From contig JAFWJS010000035.1 of assembly GCA_017511535.1 (NCBI GenBank), forward strand, positions 1 to 64,000: a stretch of 64,000 bases of DNA, written 5' to 3'. The position numbers were made by a program, and so were the translations under genes. The notes beneath the pieces are model-generated. The model searched no databases. It saw nothing but the letters and a program-made list of their open reading frames with translations, and was not told where the DNA came from. Source of the DNA: Eubacterium sp. GTDB lineage: Bacteria > Bacillota > Clostridia > Peptostreptococcales > Anaerovoracaceae. This document shows, in pieces, positions 19,514-28,017 of this stretch. Within the stretch, counting starts at the first letter, position 1; each line of letters opens with the position of its first letter.

Positions 19514-20819
19514 GCAGCACTTTTCCTTTCTTTATTACCGTGTCCGCCTGGTTGCTGCAGAACCTGTAGCAGAGCATCTCCACGTCCGGAGCGTTCCAGA
19601 TGCAGATGTCTGCCTGCTTTCCTGCTTCCAGCGTCCCGACCTTGTCTCCGAGTCCGATCGCGCATGCCGGATTGATCGTCACCGCAGTCAGCACCTCTTC
19701 AGGTAGCAGCTTGTACTTCAGGCACGCCAGGTTCATGACGAACTGCAGGTTCAGCGACGGACATGATCCGGGGTTGAAGTCTGTCGCGCATGCTACCGGG
19801 ATGCCCATCTCTATCATTTTCCTCGCAGGAGCAAAACCCGCCTCCAGGTAGAATGACGTAGCCGGGAGGCACATCGCTGTGACGCCTCCTTTTGCCATGG
19901 ATTCCAGGCCTTCCTGATCGATGCTGATCAGATGCTCTGAGCTTACTGCTCCGAGTTCGCCTGCCAGTCTGGACCCGCCTATCGCAGCGATCTCGTCTGC
20001 GTGGACCTTCAGTCCGAAGCCGAGTTCTTTCGCTCTCTCGAGGTATTTCCTGCTTTGATCATAGTTGAATACTGAGTCTTCCGTGAATATGTCAGCGTAA
20101 TCCGCGAGATCGTGCTCCTTTACATATGGAAGCATCTCTTCGCATACGAAGTCGATGAATTTGTCTGCTGCCCTCTTATGCTGTTCCGGCGTCTCGAGCT
20201 CGCCGGGGCCGACTTCCTTGAATTCCGGCGGTACCGCGTGTGGGCCGAGGAATGTAGAGACGACGTCCTGCGGACACTCAGCGTCCAGTCTTTTGATGAC
20301 GCGGAGCATCTTGTATTCTGTCTCAGGATCGAGACCATAGCCGCTCTTGGCTTCTACAGTCGTCACTCCCAGGCTTCCCATCTCCTGCAGGAACCCTTTC
20401 GTCTTTTCGAAAAGCTCGTCTTCGTCTGCTTCTCTCGTATGCCTGACGGTGTCAAGAATGCCGCCGCCGGCTCTTAATATGTCGAGGTATGTCGCGCCTT
20501 TCAGCTTCATCGGGATCTCGTGCTGTCTGTATCCGCCGAATACCATGTGGGTATGGCCGTCGACGAGTCCCGGTGTCACAAGCTTTCCGCCTGCGTCTAT
20601 GACCTGACAGGTCCTGTCTCCTGCCACCGCGGCTCTGACAGCGTCGCCCGCCGCTTCAGGCACTTTCCCGTCTGATGTGATCTCTTTGATGATGCCGTCT
20701 TCCGCATAGATGCACGCATCTTTCAGCTTCAGGTTCTCGCCCTGCGCCTCGCCCTTATGGCTGAAGCTTCCGACAGGTGTCTGAAGGAGCCCGATGTTTT
20801 TGATCAAAAGCCTGTACAT
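19506..20819 (-). CDS. hutI: Imidazolonepropionase
   Basis: This amidohydrolase opens the ring of imidazolone-5-propionate to formiminoglutamate, step three of histidine breakdown. The 437-residue protein has the metal-binding GLVDGHTHMVFGGYR, the segment GLKVHADEIAAIGGS, and the late CATDFNPGSCPSLNLQ block with the conserved aspartate. AGGAGG precedes the ATG. A five-unit 25-bp tandem array separates it from hutU upstream; it overlaps fchA downstream. Confidence 0.95.
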   Translation of the reverse strand: MYRLLIKNIGLLQTPVGSFSHKGEAQGENLKLKDACIYAEDGIIKEITSDGKVPEAAGDAVRAAVAGDRTCQVIDAGGKLVTPGLVDGHTHMVFGGYRQHEIPMKLKGATYLDILRAGGGILDTVRHTREADEDELFEKTKGFLQEMGSLGVTTVEAKSGYGLDPETEYKMLRVIKRLDAECPQDVVSTFLGPHAVPPEFKEVGPGELETPEQHKRAADKFIDFVCEEMLPYVKEHDLADYADIFTEDSVFNYDQSRKYLERAKELGFGLKVHADEIAAIGGSRLAGELGAVSSEHLISIDQEGLESMAKGGVTAMCLPATSFYLEAGFAPARKMIEMGIPVACATDFNPGSCPSLNLQFVMNLACLKYKLLPEEVLTAVTINPACAIGLGDKVGTLEAGKQADICIWNAPDVEMLCYRFCSNQADTVIKKGKVLHE

Positions 20820-20841
20820 ACCTGTCCTCCTTTCGTTTGTC

Positions 20842-20965
20842 TGGTTCGCGTGTCAGCACGCGTAACTGGTTCACGCATCGGCACGCGCAGTTCGCGCACA
20901 TGCCGGCACGCACAATTCGTGTATATGCCGGTACGCGTAATTGACTCATGCTCCGGCACGTTTAA
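20842..20965. repeat. 25-bp tandem repeat array, five units, between hutU and hutI
   Basis: The motif GCACG, with flanking similarity, recurs exactly every 25 bases at 20856, 20881, 20906, 20931 (as GTACG) and 20956. The first unit contains a perfect hairpin, CGCGTG-tcag-CACGCG. Units differ from one another by several bases, unlike CRISPR repeats, and there are no spacers. Confidence 0.8.
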
Positions 20966-21001
20966 AACAGAAGGCCCGCCCTGCCCGGAAGCAGAACGGG
21001 C
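20963..21001 (-). terminator. Probable terminator after hutU
   Basis: Leftward, GCCCG..CTGC pairs with GCAG..CGGGC, followed by a T-rich TTCTGTTTT. If it works, hutI and later genes need read-through or another promoter in the 25-bp repeat region. Confidence 0.55.
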
Positions 21002-21025
21002 TCGCCGTATTGTTTTGTACGGATC

Positions 21026-23050
21026 TTAGTCCATAAAGTCGTCGATAGTCTTGTCGATAAGATCGTCGTCAGCGATGAACGGAAGAGTGATGTGGCCCTT
21101 GCCGGCGTACTTCTTGTTGTACTCAGCTGAAGTTGAGAGAGCATGCTCGTTGCGTGCCCAGCTTCTTCTGGCAACTCCGCCCATTACATCCCACATGACG
21201 GCTTTCTTGATGATCTCGTCAGTTCTTTCTGAACCGTCGAGTAGAAGTCCGAATCCGCCGTTGATGGCTTTGCCGATACCTACGCCGCCGCCGTTATGCA
21301 GAGCGCAGAGTGACATTCCTCTGGCTGCGTTTCCGGCGTAGCACTGAACGGCCATGTCAGCCATTACGTTAGAACCGTCTTTGATGTTCGATGTCTCACG
21401 GAAAGGTGAGTCTGTACCGGATACGTCGTGGTGGTCGCGGCCCATCATGATAGGTCCGCACTTTCCTTCACGTACCAGCTTGTTGAACGCAAGCGCGATG
21501 TCGCGGCGGCCTTCTGCGTCCTGATATAGGATCCTGGCCTGTGTTCCGACGACGAGCTTGTTCTTCTTGGCGTCTCTGATCCATACCCAGTTGTCTCTGT
21601 CCTGAGCTCTTCTGGTCGGGTCGATGACTTCCATAGCAGTCTTGTCTGTGAGGTCGAGGTCTTCCGGCTTGCCGGAGAGGCAGCACCATCTGAATGGTCC
21701 GTATCCGTAGTCGAACAGTATCGGTCCCATGATGTCCTCAACGTATGACGGCCAGATGAATCCGTCTTTATCGTCTACTCCGTTCTTGGAGATCTCCTTG
21801 ATGCCGGAGTCGTACATTGACTTCATGAAGCTGTTGCCGTAATCGAAGAAGTATGAACCTCTCTTGGTCAGCTCTTTGATAGCTGCGTAGTGCCTCCTCA
21901 ATGTCATGTCTACTCTGCGGCAGAACTCTTTTCTGTCGTCGTGCAGCATCTGTGTTCTTTCTTCAAACGTCATGTCTACCGGACAGTAGCCTCCGCCGTA
22001 TACGTTGTGGCATGATGTCTGGTCGGAAAGAAGGTCGATGTGGAAGTCTTTTTCTACTGCTGCTTCGAGCAGGTCTACGATGTTTCCGTGGTATGCGATC
22101 GAGATAGTCTTCTTTTCTTTGACATGTTCATTCGCCACCTTGAAGATCTCATCTATGTCGTCCATTACGACGTCGACCCATCCCTGGTCGTAACGTGTCT
22201 TGATCCTGGACTCGTCTACCTCAGCGAAAATACCTACGGCGTTCGCGATGTTTGCTGCCTTAGGCTGAGCTCCGCTCATTCCGCCAAGTCCGGATGAAAC
22301 GAATGTGTGTCCTGCCAGGTCTCCCTGTTCCGGGATCCCCAGATATTTTCTTCCTGCGTTCAGGATGGTGTTGAATGTTCCATGTACGATACCCTGTGGT
22401 CCGATGTACATCCAGCCGCCTGCTGTCATCTGTCCGTAGTTGGCGACTCCCATCTCTTCCGCGACTTCCCAGTCCTCGAGGTTGTCATACTCGCCTACCA
22501 TGAGGGCGTTCGTGATGATGACTCTCGGCGCGTCTGGTCTTGAAGGGAAAAGTCCGAGCGGATTTCCTGACTCTACTACGAGTGTCTGGTCTTCTGTCAG
22601 CTCCTCAAGATATTTTTTGATGAGTCTGTACTGCAGCCAGTTCTGACATACGGAACCTGTTTCTCCGTATGTTACGAGCTCGTACGGATACAGCGCGCAC
22701 TCGAAGCTGAGGTTGTTGTCGATCATTACCTGGAACGCTTTGCCCGCGAGGCATTTTCCTTTATATTCGTCGATCGGCTTGCCCCAGATGCGGCCTTCCG
22801 GCCTGTAGCGGTAAGCATATACACGGCCTCTTGTCTTGAGTTCTTCCATGAACTCCGGCGCCAGTTTCTCATGCAGCTCTTCAGGCACATAACGGAGCGC
22901 ATTCTTCAGCGCCACCTTCGCCTGAGCCTTTGTCAATCTGAATCCTCTGTCAGGGGCCCTTCTGATCCCTTCAACAAACTCCGGATAATCCGGATATTCG
23001 TTGCCCAGCTTGATCGTCATTGCCTCCTCGATCTGTTTGTTGTTCAGCAT
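21026..23050 (-). CDS. hutU: Urocanate hydratase
   Basis: HutU converts urocanate to imidazolone-5-propionate with a tightly bound NAD+. The 674-residue protein is longer than the roughly 550-residue enzyme of proteobacteria and fits the longer Firmicutes type. Family marks are TAGGWMYIGPQGIVHGT, SGLGGMSGAQPKA, DQTSCHNVYGGGYCP and, near the C-terminus, GRDHHDVSGTDSPFRET. AGGAGG precedes the ATG. Upstream lie a long regulatory gap and then hutH, which has its own terminator, so hutU begins a separate transcript. Confidence 0.96.
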   Translation of the reverse strand: MLNNKQIEEAMTIKLGNEYPDYPEFVEGIRRAPDRGFRLTKAQAKVALKNALRYVPEELHEKLAPEFMEELKTRGRVYAYRYRPEGRIWGKPIDEYKGKCLAGKAFQVMIDNNLSFECALYPYELVTYGETGSVCQNWLQYRLIKKYLEELTEDQTLVVESGNPLGLFPSRPDAPRVIITNALMVGEYDNLEDWEVAEEMGVANYGQMTAGGWMYIGPQGIVHGTFNTILNAGRKYLGIPEQGDLAGHTFVSSGLGGMSGAQPKAANIANAVGIFAEVDESRIKTRYDQGWVDVVMDDIDEIFKVANEHVKEKKTISIAYHGNIVDLLEAAVEKDFHIDLLSDQTSCHNVYGGGYCPVDMTFEERTQMLHDDRKEFCRRVDMTLRRHYAAIKELTKRGSYFFDYGNSFMKSMYDSGIKEISKNGVDDKDGFIWPSYVEDIMGPILFDYGYGPFRWCCLSGKPEDLDLTDKTAMEVIDPTRRAQDRDNWVWIRDAKKNKLVVGTQARILYQDAEGRRDIALAFNKLVREGKCGPIMMGRDHHDVSGTDSPFRETSNIKDGSNVMADMAVQCYAGNAARGMSLCALHNGGGVGIGKAINGGFGLLLDGSERTDEIIKKAVMWDVMGGVARRSWARNEHALSTSAEYNKKYAGKGHITLPFIADDDLIDKTIDDFMD

Positions 23051-23355
23051 TTCCTACCTCCTGTTTACTGTCTGCCGGATATACCGCGCGGCCGCCCTTA
23101 AGGCTGTCCCGTTCACCGCCGCTGTACCCCGGCCCGACATATATATGATCAGTACAGAATTAACTGATTATATTGTACTCTCAAAGAAACATTTTTACAA
23201 CTTAATCCGGCTTTTTTCTGCCGCCGCCGATCATGCCACATCAATACGCCTAACCAAAAAGCTTATGTCCACTCACAAATACAAATTCGCCGCTTTTTGC
23301 TGAAATCCTATACAAATATCAAAATCCTTCTCGTTTTGTATAGTCAGGCCCTTAG
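23051..23355 (-). promoter_or_regulatory. hutU upstream region with candidate promoter and operators
   Basis: Leftward TATAAT lies at 23167-23172 with no clear -35 partner. An inverted repeat, AGTACA and TGTACT, surrounds it. Further upstream CTATACAAA (23308-23316) and TTTGTATAG (23335-23343) are perfect inverse arms 18 bases apart; the TTTGTATA half resembles sites of FCD-type GntR regulators, and such a regulator is encoded at the end of this operon. Confidence 0.5.
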
Positions 23356-23594
23356 GTGGCGCCACAGCCACCAATTCACTACATCAAAGTCCTGATTTCG
23401 CAGCCCGGATGGTGGCAGATACGGAAACAGTGGCGCCACAGCCACCAATTCACTACATCAAAGTCCTGATCTCGCAGCCCCGGTGGTGGCAGATACAGAA
23501 TTGGTAGTGCCACAGCCACCAATTCACTACATCAAAGTCCTGATTTCGCAGCCCGGATGGTGGCAGATATGGAAACGGTGGTGCCACAGCCACC
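23356..23594. repeat. 74-bp tandem repeat array, three full units and a partial fourth
   Basis: Units begin at 23356, 23430, 23504 and 23578 and are nearly identical: GCCACAGCCACC, then AATTCACTACATCAAAGTCC, then a GCAGCCC segment and GGTGGCAGATA. The GCCACC and GGTGGC ends of a unit can pair, so each could form a stem with about 30 bases between. The 74-base period is not a multiple of three, so this is not a protein repeat. It lies between the hutH terminator and the hutU promoter region. Confidence 0.9.
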
Positions 23595-23697
23595 ACCGAG
23601 CTGCGCAGGACCACTGTGCAATAAGATGCGCACAAAAGTACCGGCGCAGCCGGGATGCCACACAAACACAGGCTGCTGCGAACGCTTGCTCTGCAGC

Positions 23698-23727
23698 AAA
23701 AAACCGCTACAGCTCTCTGCAGCGGTT
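23698..23727 (-). terminator. Intrinsic terminator of hutH
   Basis: Leftward, AACCGCT and AGCGGTT pair, helped by CTG/CAG, and a T run follows (A run at 23698-23703 on the plus strand). Confidence 0.85.
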
Positions 23728-23797
23728 ATAGTTACTATATTATATTGTCTGCGCGACCACGTATCCGCGGCTGACCTGACTGCCGGGGCCGTCCAGA

Positions 23798-25339
23798 CTA
23801 TCTCAGCGCTGTGACTTTCTCGACTGCGTCGAGAAGCGAGCCGTCTTTTACCATGCGGTCGAATTTTACGAGTTCGTCGTGCATCACGACGTCGTCGTCG
23901 ACAGGGTCAGACTCCTCCCTTATCCTGTCATATGCGGCTTTTGTTGCAGGGGCGAGATTACCGAGATCGCTTTCACCGATCTCCTGCCTCAGCCATATCG
24001 CCTGCGCCGCGCACCCGAGCTCGATGCCGAGCACCTTCTCGGCGTTGTCCAGGACCATTGCAGCTGTTCTGGCTGACGTCATACCCATTGATACGTGGTC
24101 TTCCTGATTCCCCGAAGACGGGATCGAGTCGACGCACGCCGGGTGGTCATATATTTTGTTTTCTGAAACAAGCGACGCCGCGGCGTACTGAGTGATCATA
24201 AATCCGGAGCAGACTCCGCCGTATTTAGTCAGGAACGCCGGCAGGCCTTCAGACAGCGCCGGGTTCACAAGACGCTCTATACGCCTCTCAGAAATATCCG
24301 CGAGTTCTGAGATCGCCATCTTCATGAAGTCAAACGCGAGCGCCATAGGCTGACCGTGAAAGTTTCCGCCCGAGATGACCTCATCGTCGTCAGGGAAGAT
24401 GAGCGGATTGTCGGTAACCGCATTGATTTCTGTGGATACAACATCATATACATATTTGAACGCATCCCTTGACGCGCCGTGTACCTGCGGCGTGCAGCGA
24501 AGCGTGTACGGATCCTGGACTTTCGTCTCCTGATCGTGGAGAGCGTTTTTGCTCCCTGCAAGAAGATCAAGAAGGTTCGCCGCTGAATCTTTTTGACCCT
24601 GATAACCGCGGAGCTCCTGCACTTTCGGATCGTATGCGGAAGTAACGCAGTGGAGTGATTCGTCTGTCATCGCGCAGGCGATATCAGCAACTTTCGCAAG
24701 GTGCATAGCGTCCCAGAGCACGTTCAGCCCGACCGCTGTGAGCATCTGAGTACCGTTGTTCAGAGCCAGGCCCTCCTTTGCGGAAAGCTCGACCGGCTTG
24801 ATGCTCTCCTTATACAGTGCTTCAGCCGACGTGACTATCTCACCTTTATATTCGCAGAACCCCTCACCCATGAGTCCTAGAGCGATACATGACAGCGGCG
24901 CAAGGTCTCCGGACGCGCCGAGGCTTCCCTTCTCCGGTACCAGCGGATGGATCCCCGCATTCAGCATATCGATCATCGTCTGTATCGTGGACAGACGGAT
25001 GCCGGAATTACCGCGTACCAGCGCGTTGCATCTGAGCAGCATCGCCGTCCTCACATATTTCCGCTCGAAGCAGTCTCCCATCGCGCAGGTGTGGCTCCTT
25101 ATGAGGTTTTTCTGCAGCTTGGCAGAATCCTTTTTGGATATCTTTATATTCGCGAACTTTCCGAAGCCCGTCGTGAGCCCGTAGATCACGGCGTCCTCGT
25201 CCAGCTTCTTGTCGATATATGCTCTAGCCTTGTTCACGCGCTCTTTCGCGTCCTCAGCGATCTCTACTTTCTCCATGTCGCGGGCGACTCTTATCGCGTC
25301 CTCGATCGTAAGATCCTTTCCGTTGATAACGACTGTCAT
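23798..25339 (-). CDS. hutH: Histidine ammonia-lyase
   Basis: HutH removes ammonia from L-histidine to give urocanate, the first step of the pathway. The 513-residue protein carries the MIO prosthetic-group tripeptide Ala142-Ser143-Gly144 within SLGASGDLAPLS, at the same numbering as well-studied bacterial enzymes. YGLTTGFGKF is the conserved tyrosine loop near residue 53. ATG 25339 is preferred over 25396 because AGGAGG lies just upstream and the family start fits. It has its own promoter and terminator, so it can be controlled apart from hutU and later genes. Confidence 0.97.
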   Translation of the reverse strand: MTVVINGKDLTIEDAIRVARDMEKVEIAEDAKERVNKARAYIDKKLDEDAVIYGLTTGFGKFANIKISKKDSAKLQKNLIRSHTCAMGDCFERKYVRTAMLLRCNALVRGNSGIRLSTIQTMIDMLNAGIHPLVPEKGSLGASGDLAPLSCIALGLMGEGFCEYKGEIVTSAEALYKESIKPVELSAKEGLALNNGTQMLTAVGLNVLWDAMHLAKVADIACAMTDESLHCVTSAYDPKVQELRGYQGQKDSAANLLDLLAGSKNALHDQETKVQDPYTLRCTPQVHGASRDAFKYVYDVVSTEINAVTDNPLIFPDDDEVISGGNFHGQPMALAFDFMKMAISELADISERRIERLVNPALSEGLPAFLTKYGGVCSGFMITQYAAASLVSENKIYDHPACVDSIPSSGNQEDHVSMGMTSARTAAMVLDNAEKVLGIELGCAAQAIWLRQEIGESDLGNLAPATKAAYDRIREESDPVDDDVVMHDELVKFDRMVKDGSLLDAVEKVTALR

Positions 25340-25780
25340 TGTGTCCTCCTGATCAAATCCATCATGCCGGGTCCTAACGCCGCGGTCATGTTTCATCCGC
25401 GGTCAAAGCCCTTATCCGGCATCATCAAAAGAATATTTATACAGCTATTATGCATATCCCCTTAAGCAGAGGCAATGCGTTTCTCTACTTGGAATTATAT
25501 CACCGATCCGCAGAAATTCAATACCCACATGCGAAAGACGCCGTCGCGCTTTATTTCTCTAACGATTTAGCGCATTAACACTTTAATGCATAATTATTAG
25601 TTTCTTGCGCCGGGCGAATTATTAGTTTGAAGCGCCGGGCGGGACGGTTCTGCCCGGCGCTTCCGTGTGACGTGCAGAACCGTCCCCGGTGTCACACTGC
25701 AATTGAATTAACGTGTGTCTTCATATATAATAGAACTCAGTTGTAATAACAATCATACTTTCGTGGGAGGACTCATATAA
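25340..25780. promoter_or_regulatory. Divergent control region of hutH and the surface-protein locus
   Basis: For hutH (leftward), TTGAAT (25516-25521) and TATAAT (25494-25499) are 16 bases apart, leaving a leader of about 150 bases. For the rightward gene, TTGAAT (25703-25708) and TATAAT (25726-25731) are 17 bases apart. Between them lie GCATTA-acact-TTAATGC, an inverted repeat near 25571-25589 that may be an operator, and two ATTATTAGTTT..GCGCCGGGC direct repeats leading into repeat copy 5. Confidence 0.7.
25630..25687. repeat. Dispersed repeat, copy 5
   Basis: GGGACGGTTCTG (25641-25652) and CAGAACCGTCCCC (25675-25687) form the usual arms. Here the first arm is also the loop of a perfect AAGCGCCGGGC/GCCCGGCGCTT hairpin. 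Confidence 0.75.
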
Positions 25781-27040
25781 ATGCACCTTATCACATCTTT
25801 GGACGCGCAGAAAAAGACCGCGCTGACGATCGCTGTTTTGCTTTGCGCGGCTTTACTTACAACAGCCGCAGCATGGGTTTTGACGACGGATGAGGCGTAC
25901 GCCGCAAAAAGGGGCCCAGGGAAATATAAGGGAAAACGTTATTTCCTGAACGCTGACGGGAAGCCGGCGACCGCGCGGAAAGAGCGTGTGCTCACGGCGC
26001 GGGGCAGGAAGTATTACGTCCTTAGGAACGGCGCCATCAGAAAAGGCTGGAACGTTGTCGGCAACGACCTGTATTACTTCGGCAGGAAGACCGGCAGAAT
26101 GATCATGAACAAGACCATCGCCGGGATCACGCTCCTCCCGGATGGTAAGGCACAGAAGTCATACAAGAACTCCAAGGGCAGGAAGGTCGAGTCTCTCGAC
26201 GTCGCGATACGTATCAAATGCATCAAGGTCCTGAAGAGGCGCGGCGCGTACAATAAGAGCAAGGCCGCGCAGCTCAGGGCGGCATGGACGTACATGACCG
26301 ACAGGAAGACGTTCCATTACAGCAAGATCTATCCTAATATGCGGGATCCTCAGTGGACCAAGAAATATGCGAACAGGATGCTTTCCACACACGGCGGCAA
26401 CTGCTACGGATATGCATGCACACTGTCCGCCTTCGCGTGGACGATCGGTTTTGATCCATATGTGGTCGCGGGGAGATGCCCCGGCGGAAGAGACGGCGCC
26501 AGAGACGGATTCACCCGTCACTGTGTGCTGAAAATCAACGGCAGATGGTACGACCCGGAGTACTGGGCGATCTACAGGAGCCACTATCTTTACGGCGCAC
26601 GGGGCCTGTCATACACGTTCAAGAACCGCCACAGAGCCGTGAGGTTCAAGAAGGTCAGGGGCAGCGTCACCCCGGCCGTCAAAACCGTTTCCGGCAACCT
26701 GAAGAAGATCGGCGGTAAATACTATTACTTCAACTCAAAAGGCAAGGCGAAAAAAGGCGCATACTATATCAAAGGAAAGCTTTACCATTTCAACAAAAAA
26801 GGAAAATACGGCTGGTGCATGACGCCGGCCAGGCAGAAGAAAGTACAGAAGGCCGCGAAGAAAGGCAAGCCGTACAAATCGCTTGTCAGACTTATCGGCA
26901 AGGCGAAACGGTATAACGACGAATGTGACGAGTACAGCAGCAGGACATATATCTATCCGCACATCGCCGTTAACGTTCGCAGAAAAAGCGGCAGATGGGT
27001 CATCCGTAAAGTTATGGATATAAAGAAAATACAGTTGTAG
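25781..27040 (+). CDS. Secreted transglutaminase-like protein with cell-wall-binding-type repeats
   Basis: The 419-residue protein has a signal peptide (to about residue 42) and aromatic repeats around GRKYYVLRNGAIRKGW and GGKYYYFNSKGKAKKG, typical of choline-binding or glucan-binding-like modules. The central domain has a papain-like transglutaminase triad pattern: Cys208 in GGNCYGYA, His247 in FTRHCVLKI and Asp258 in RWYDPEYW. Such domains can be transpeptidases or proteases on wall peptides; the reaction here is unknown. The next gene encodes a second protein of the same type 17 bases downstream, and an MBOAT acyltransferase follows. GGGAGG lies 10 bases before the ATG. Confidence 0.75.
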   Translation: MHLITSLDAQKKTALTIAVLLCAALLTTAAAWVLTTDEAYAAKRGPGKYKGKRYFLNADGKPATARKERVLTARGRKYYVLRNGAIRKGWNVVGNDLYYFGRKTGRMIMNKTIAGITLLPDGKAQKSYKNSKGRKVESLDVAIRIKCIKVLKRRGAYNKSKAAQLRAAWTYMTDRKTFHYSKIYPNMRDPQWTKKYANRMLSTHGGNCYGYACTLSAFAWTIGFDPYVVAGRCPGGRDGARDGFTRHCVLKINGRWYDPEYWAIYRSHYLYGARGLSYTFKNRHRAVRFKKVRGSVTPAVKTVSGNLKKIGGKYYYFNSKGKAKKGAYYIKGKLYHFNKKGKYGWCMTPARQKKVQKAAKKGKPYKSLVRLIGKAKRYNDECDEYSSRTYIYPHIAVNVRRKSGRWVIRKVMDIKKIQL

Positions 27041-27057
27041 TTCAAGGAGGAATCAAA

Positions 27058-28014
27058 ATGAATATCACAAGAAAGCTCACCTCAGGTGTTGTGATCATTC
27101 TGCTGGCTCTCACATTCTTCGCAGTGATCATGCCTCTTCAGGACGAGGCGCACGCGACAGTGGCAAAGGCCGCAGTCAAGAAAGCAAAGACTTACAGCAA
27201 ATCGGCGAATAAGCTGTTCAAAGTCAAGGGCTACTGGTACTGCTTCAGCAAGAAGAAGGTAAAGAAGAGCCTGCAGAAGGTCGGCTCCAATTACTATTTC
27301 TTCAACAAGTCGACCGGTAAGATGTACCTCAAGACAGGGCTCAAGAAGGTCAGCACCGCATACTACTACTTCAAGAAGTCAAGCGGCAAGGCTCCGGCTT
27401 ACAGGAACAAGTCCTGGAAAGACGCGGACGGCAAGGTCTGGTTCTTCAAGTCCAACGGCAAGAGGTACAACTACAGCTATAAGGATACAGACAGCACAGC
27501 CGGGAACACCGCGGCAGGATACATCATATCGGAAGCAAAGATCAAGCCGGAAAACAGCGCTACTGCGGCGCAGCTTCAGACAGCGTACAAGAAGATCGTG
27601 AACAGATCCAAGTACATTGCTCTCGACGTAAAGCCTATCACATCTTCTTCCGTTATCGGCTCATATGCTCTGACTGCAGCAAAGAAAAAGGGCGGAAAAT
27701 GCTACAATGTCGCGGCTCTGACTTTTGTTACATTCAAGGCACTCGGCGACAACCCGTCGCTTGTGACAGGGAAATGCACCAGGACCGGCGATACCGCAAA
27801 GAACCAGGATCACGCCTGGGTGGAGAGCGACAAGCTTGTATATGACGCTGTATTCGACATAACTATTACAAAAAAGGCCATGGCGTTCATGGGCAAGGCC
27901 AAGGACGAGCTCCACGGAAAAGAATACAAGAACAAGGAGTTCAATCTGTCAGGCGTTGACGCCGCATATAAGGACTATCTCTACACACCAGATAAACAGA
28001 ACACATTCAAGTAA
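27058..28014 (+). CDS. Second secreted transglutaminase-like protein
   Basis: The 318-residue protein has a signal peptide (LTSGVVIILLALTFFAVIMP), then aromatic repeats such as KVGSNYYFFNKSTGKMY, then a transglutaminase-like domain with Cys215 (GGKCYNVAAL), His252 (QDHAWVE) and Asp263 (VYDAVFDI). The spacing of the triad (37 and 11 residues) is close to that of the upstream protein (39 and 11), so the two are probably paralogues in an operon. Its stop codon is 3 bases before the MBOAT start, which implies coupled translation. Confidence 0.75.
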   Translation: MNITRKLTSGVVIILLALTFFAVIMPLQDEAHATVAKAAVKKAKTYSKSANKLFKVKGYWYCFSKKKVKKSLQKVGSNYYFFNKSTGKMYLKTGLKKVSTAYYYFKKSSGKAPAYRNKSWKDADGKVWFFKSNGKRYNYSYKDTDSTAGNTAAGYIISEAKIKPENSATAAQLQTAYKKIVNRSKYIALDVKPITSSSVIGSYALTAAKKKGGKCYNVAALTFVTFKALGDNPSLVTGKCTRTGDTAKNQDHAWVESDKLVYDAVFDITITKKAMAFMGKAKDELHGKEYKNKEFNLSGVDAAYKDYLYTPDKQNTFK

Positions 28015-28017
28015 GGC

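Noticed and set aside
20842..20965. Possible CRISPR array
   Set aside because: Units are continuous with no unique spacers and differ from one another; no cas gene is nearby.
23356..23594. CRISPR array or coding repeat
   Set aside because: The whole 74-base unit repeats without spacers, and the period is not a multiple of three.
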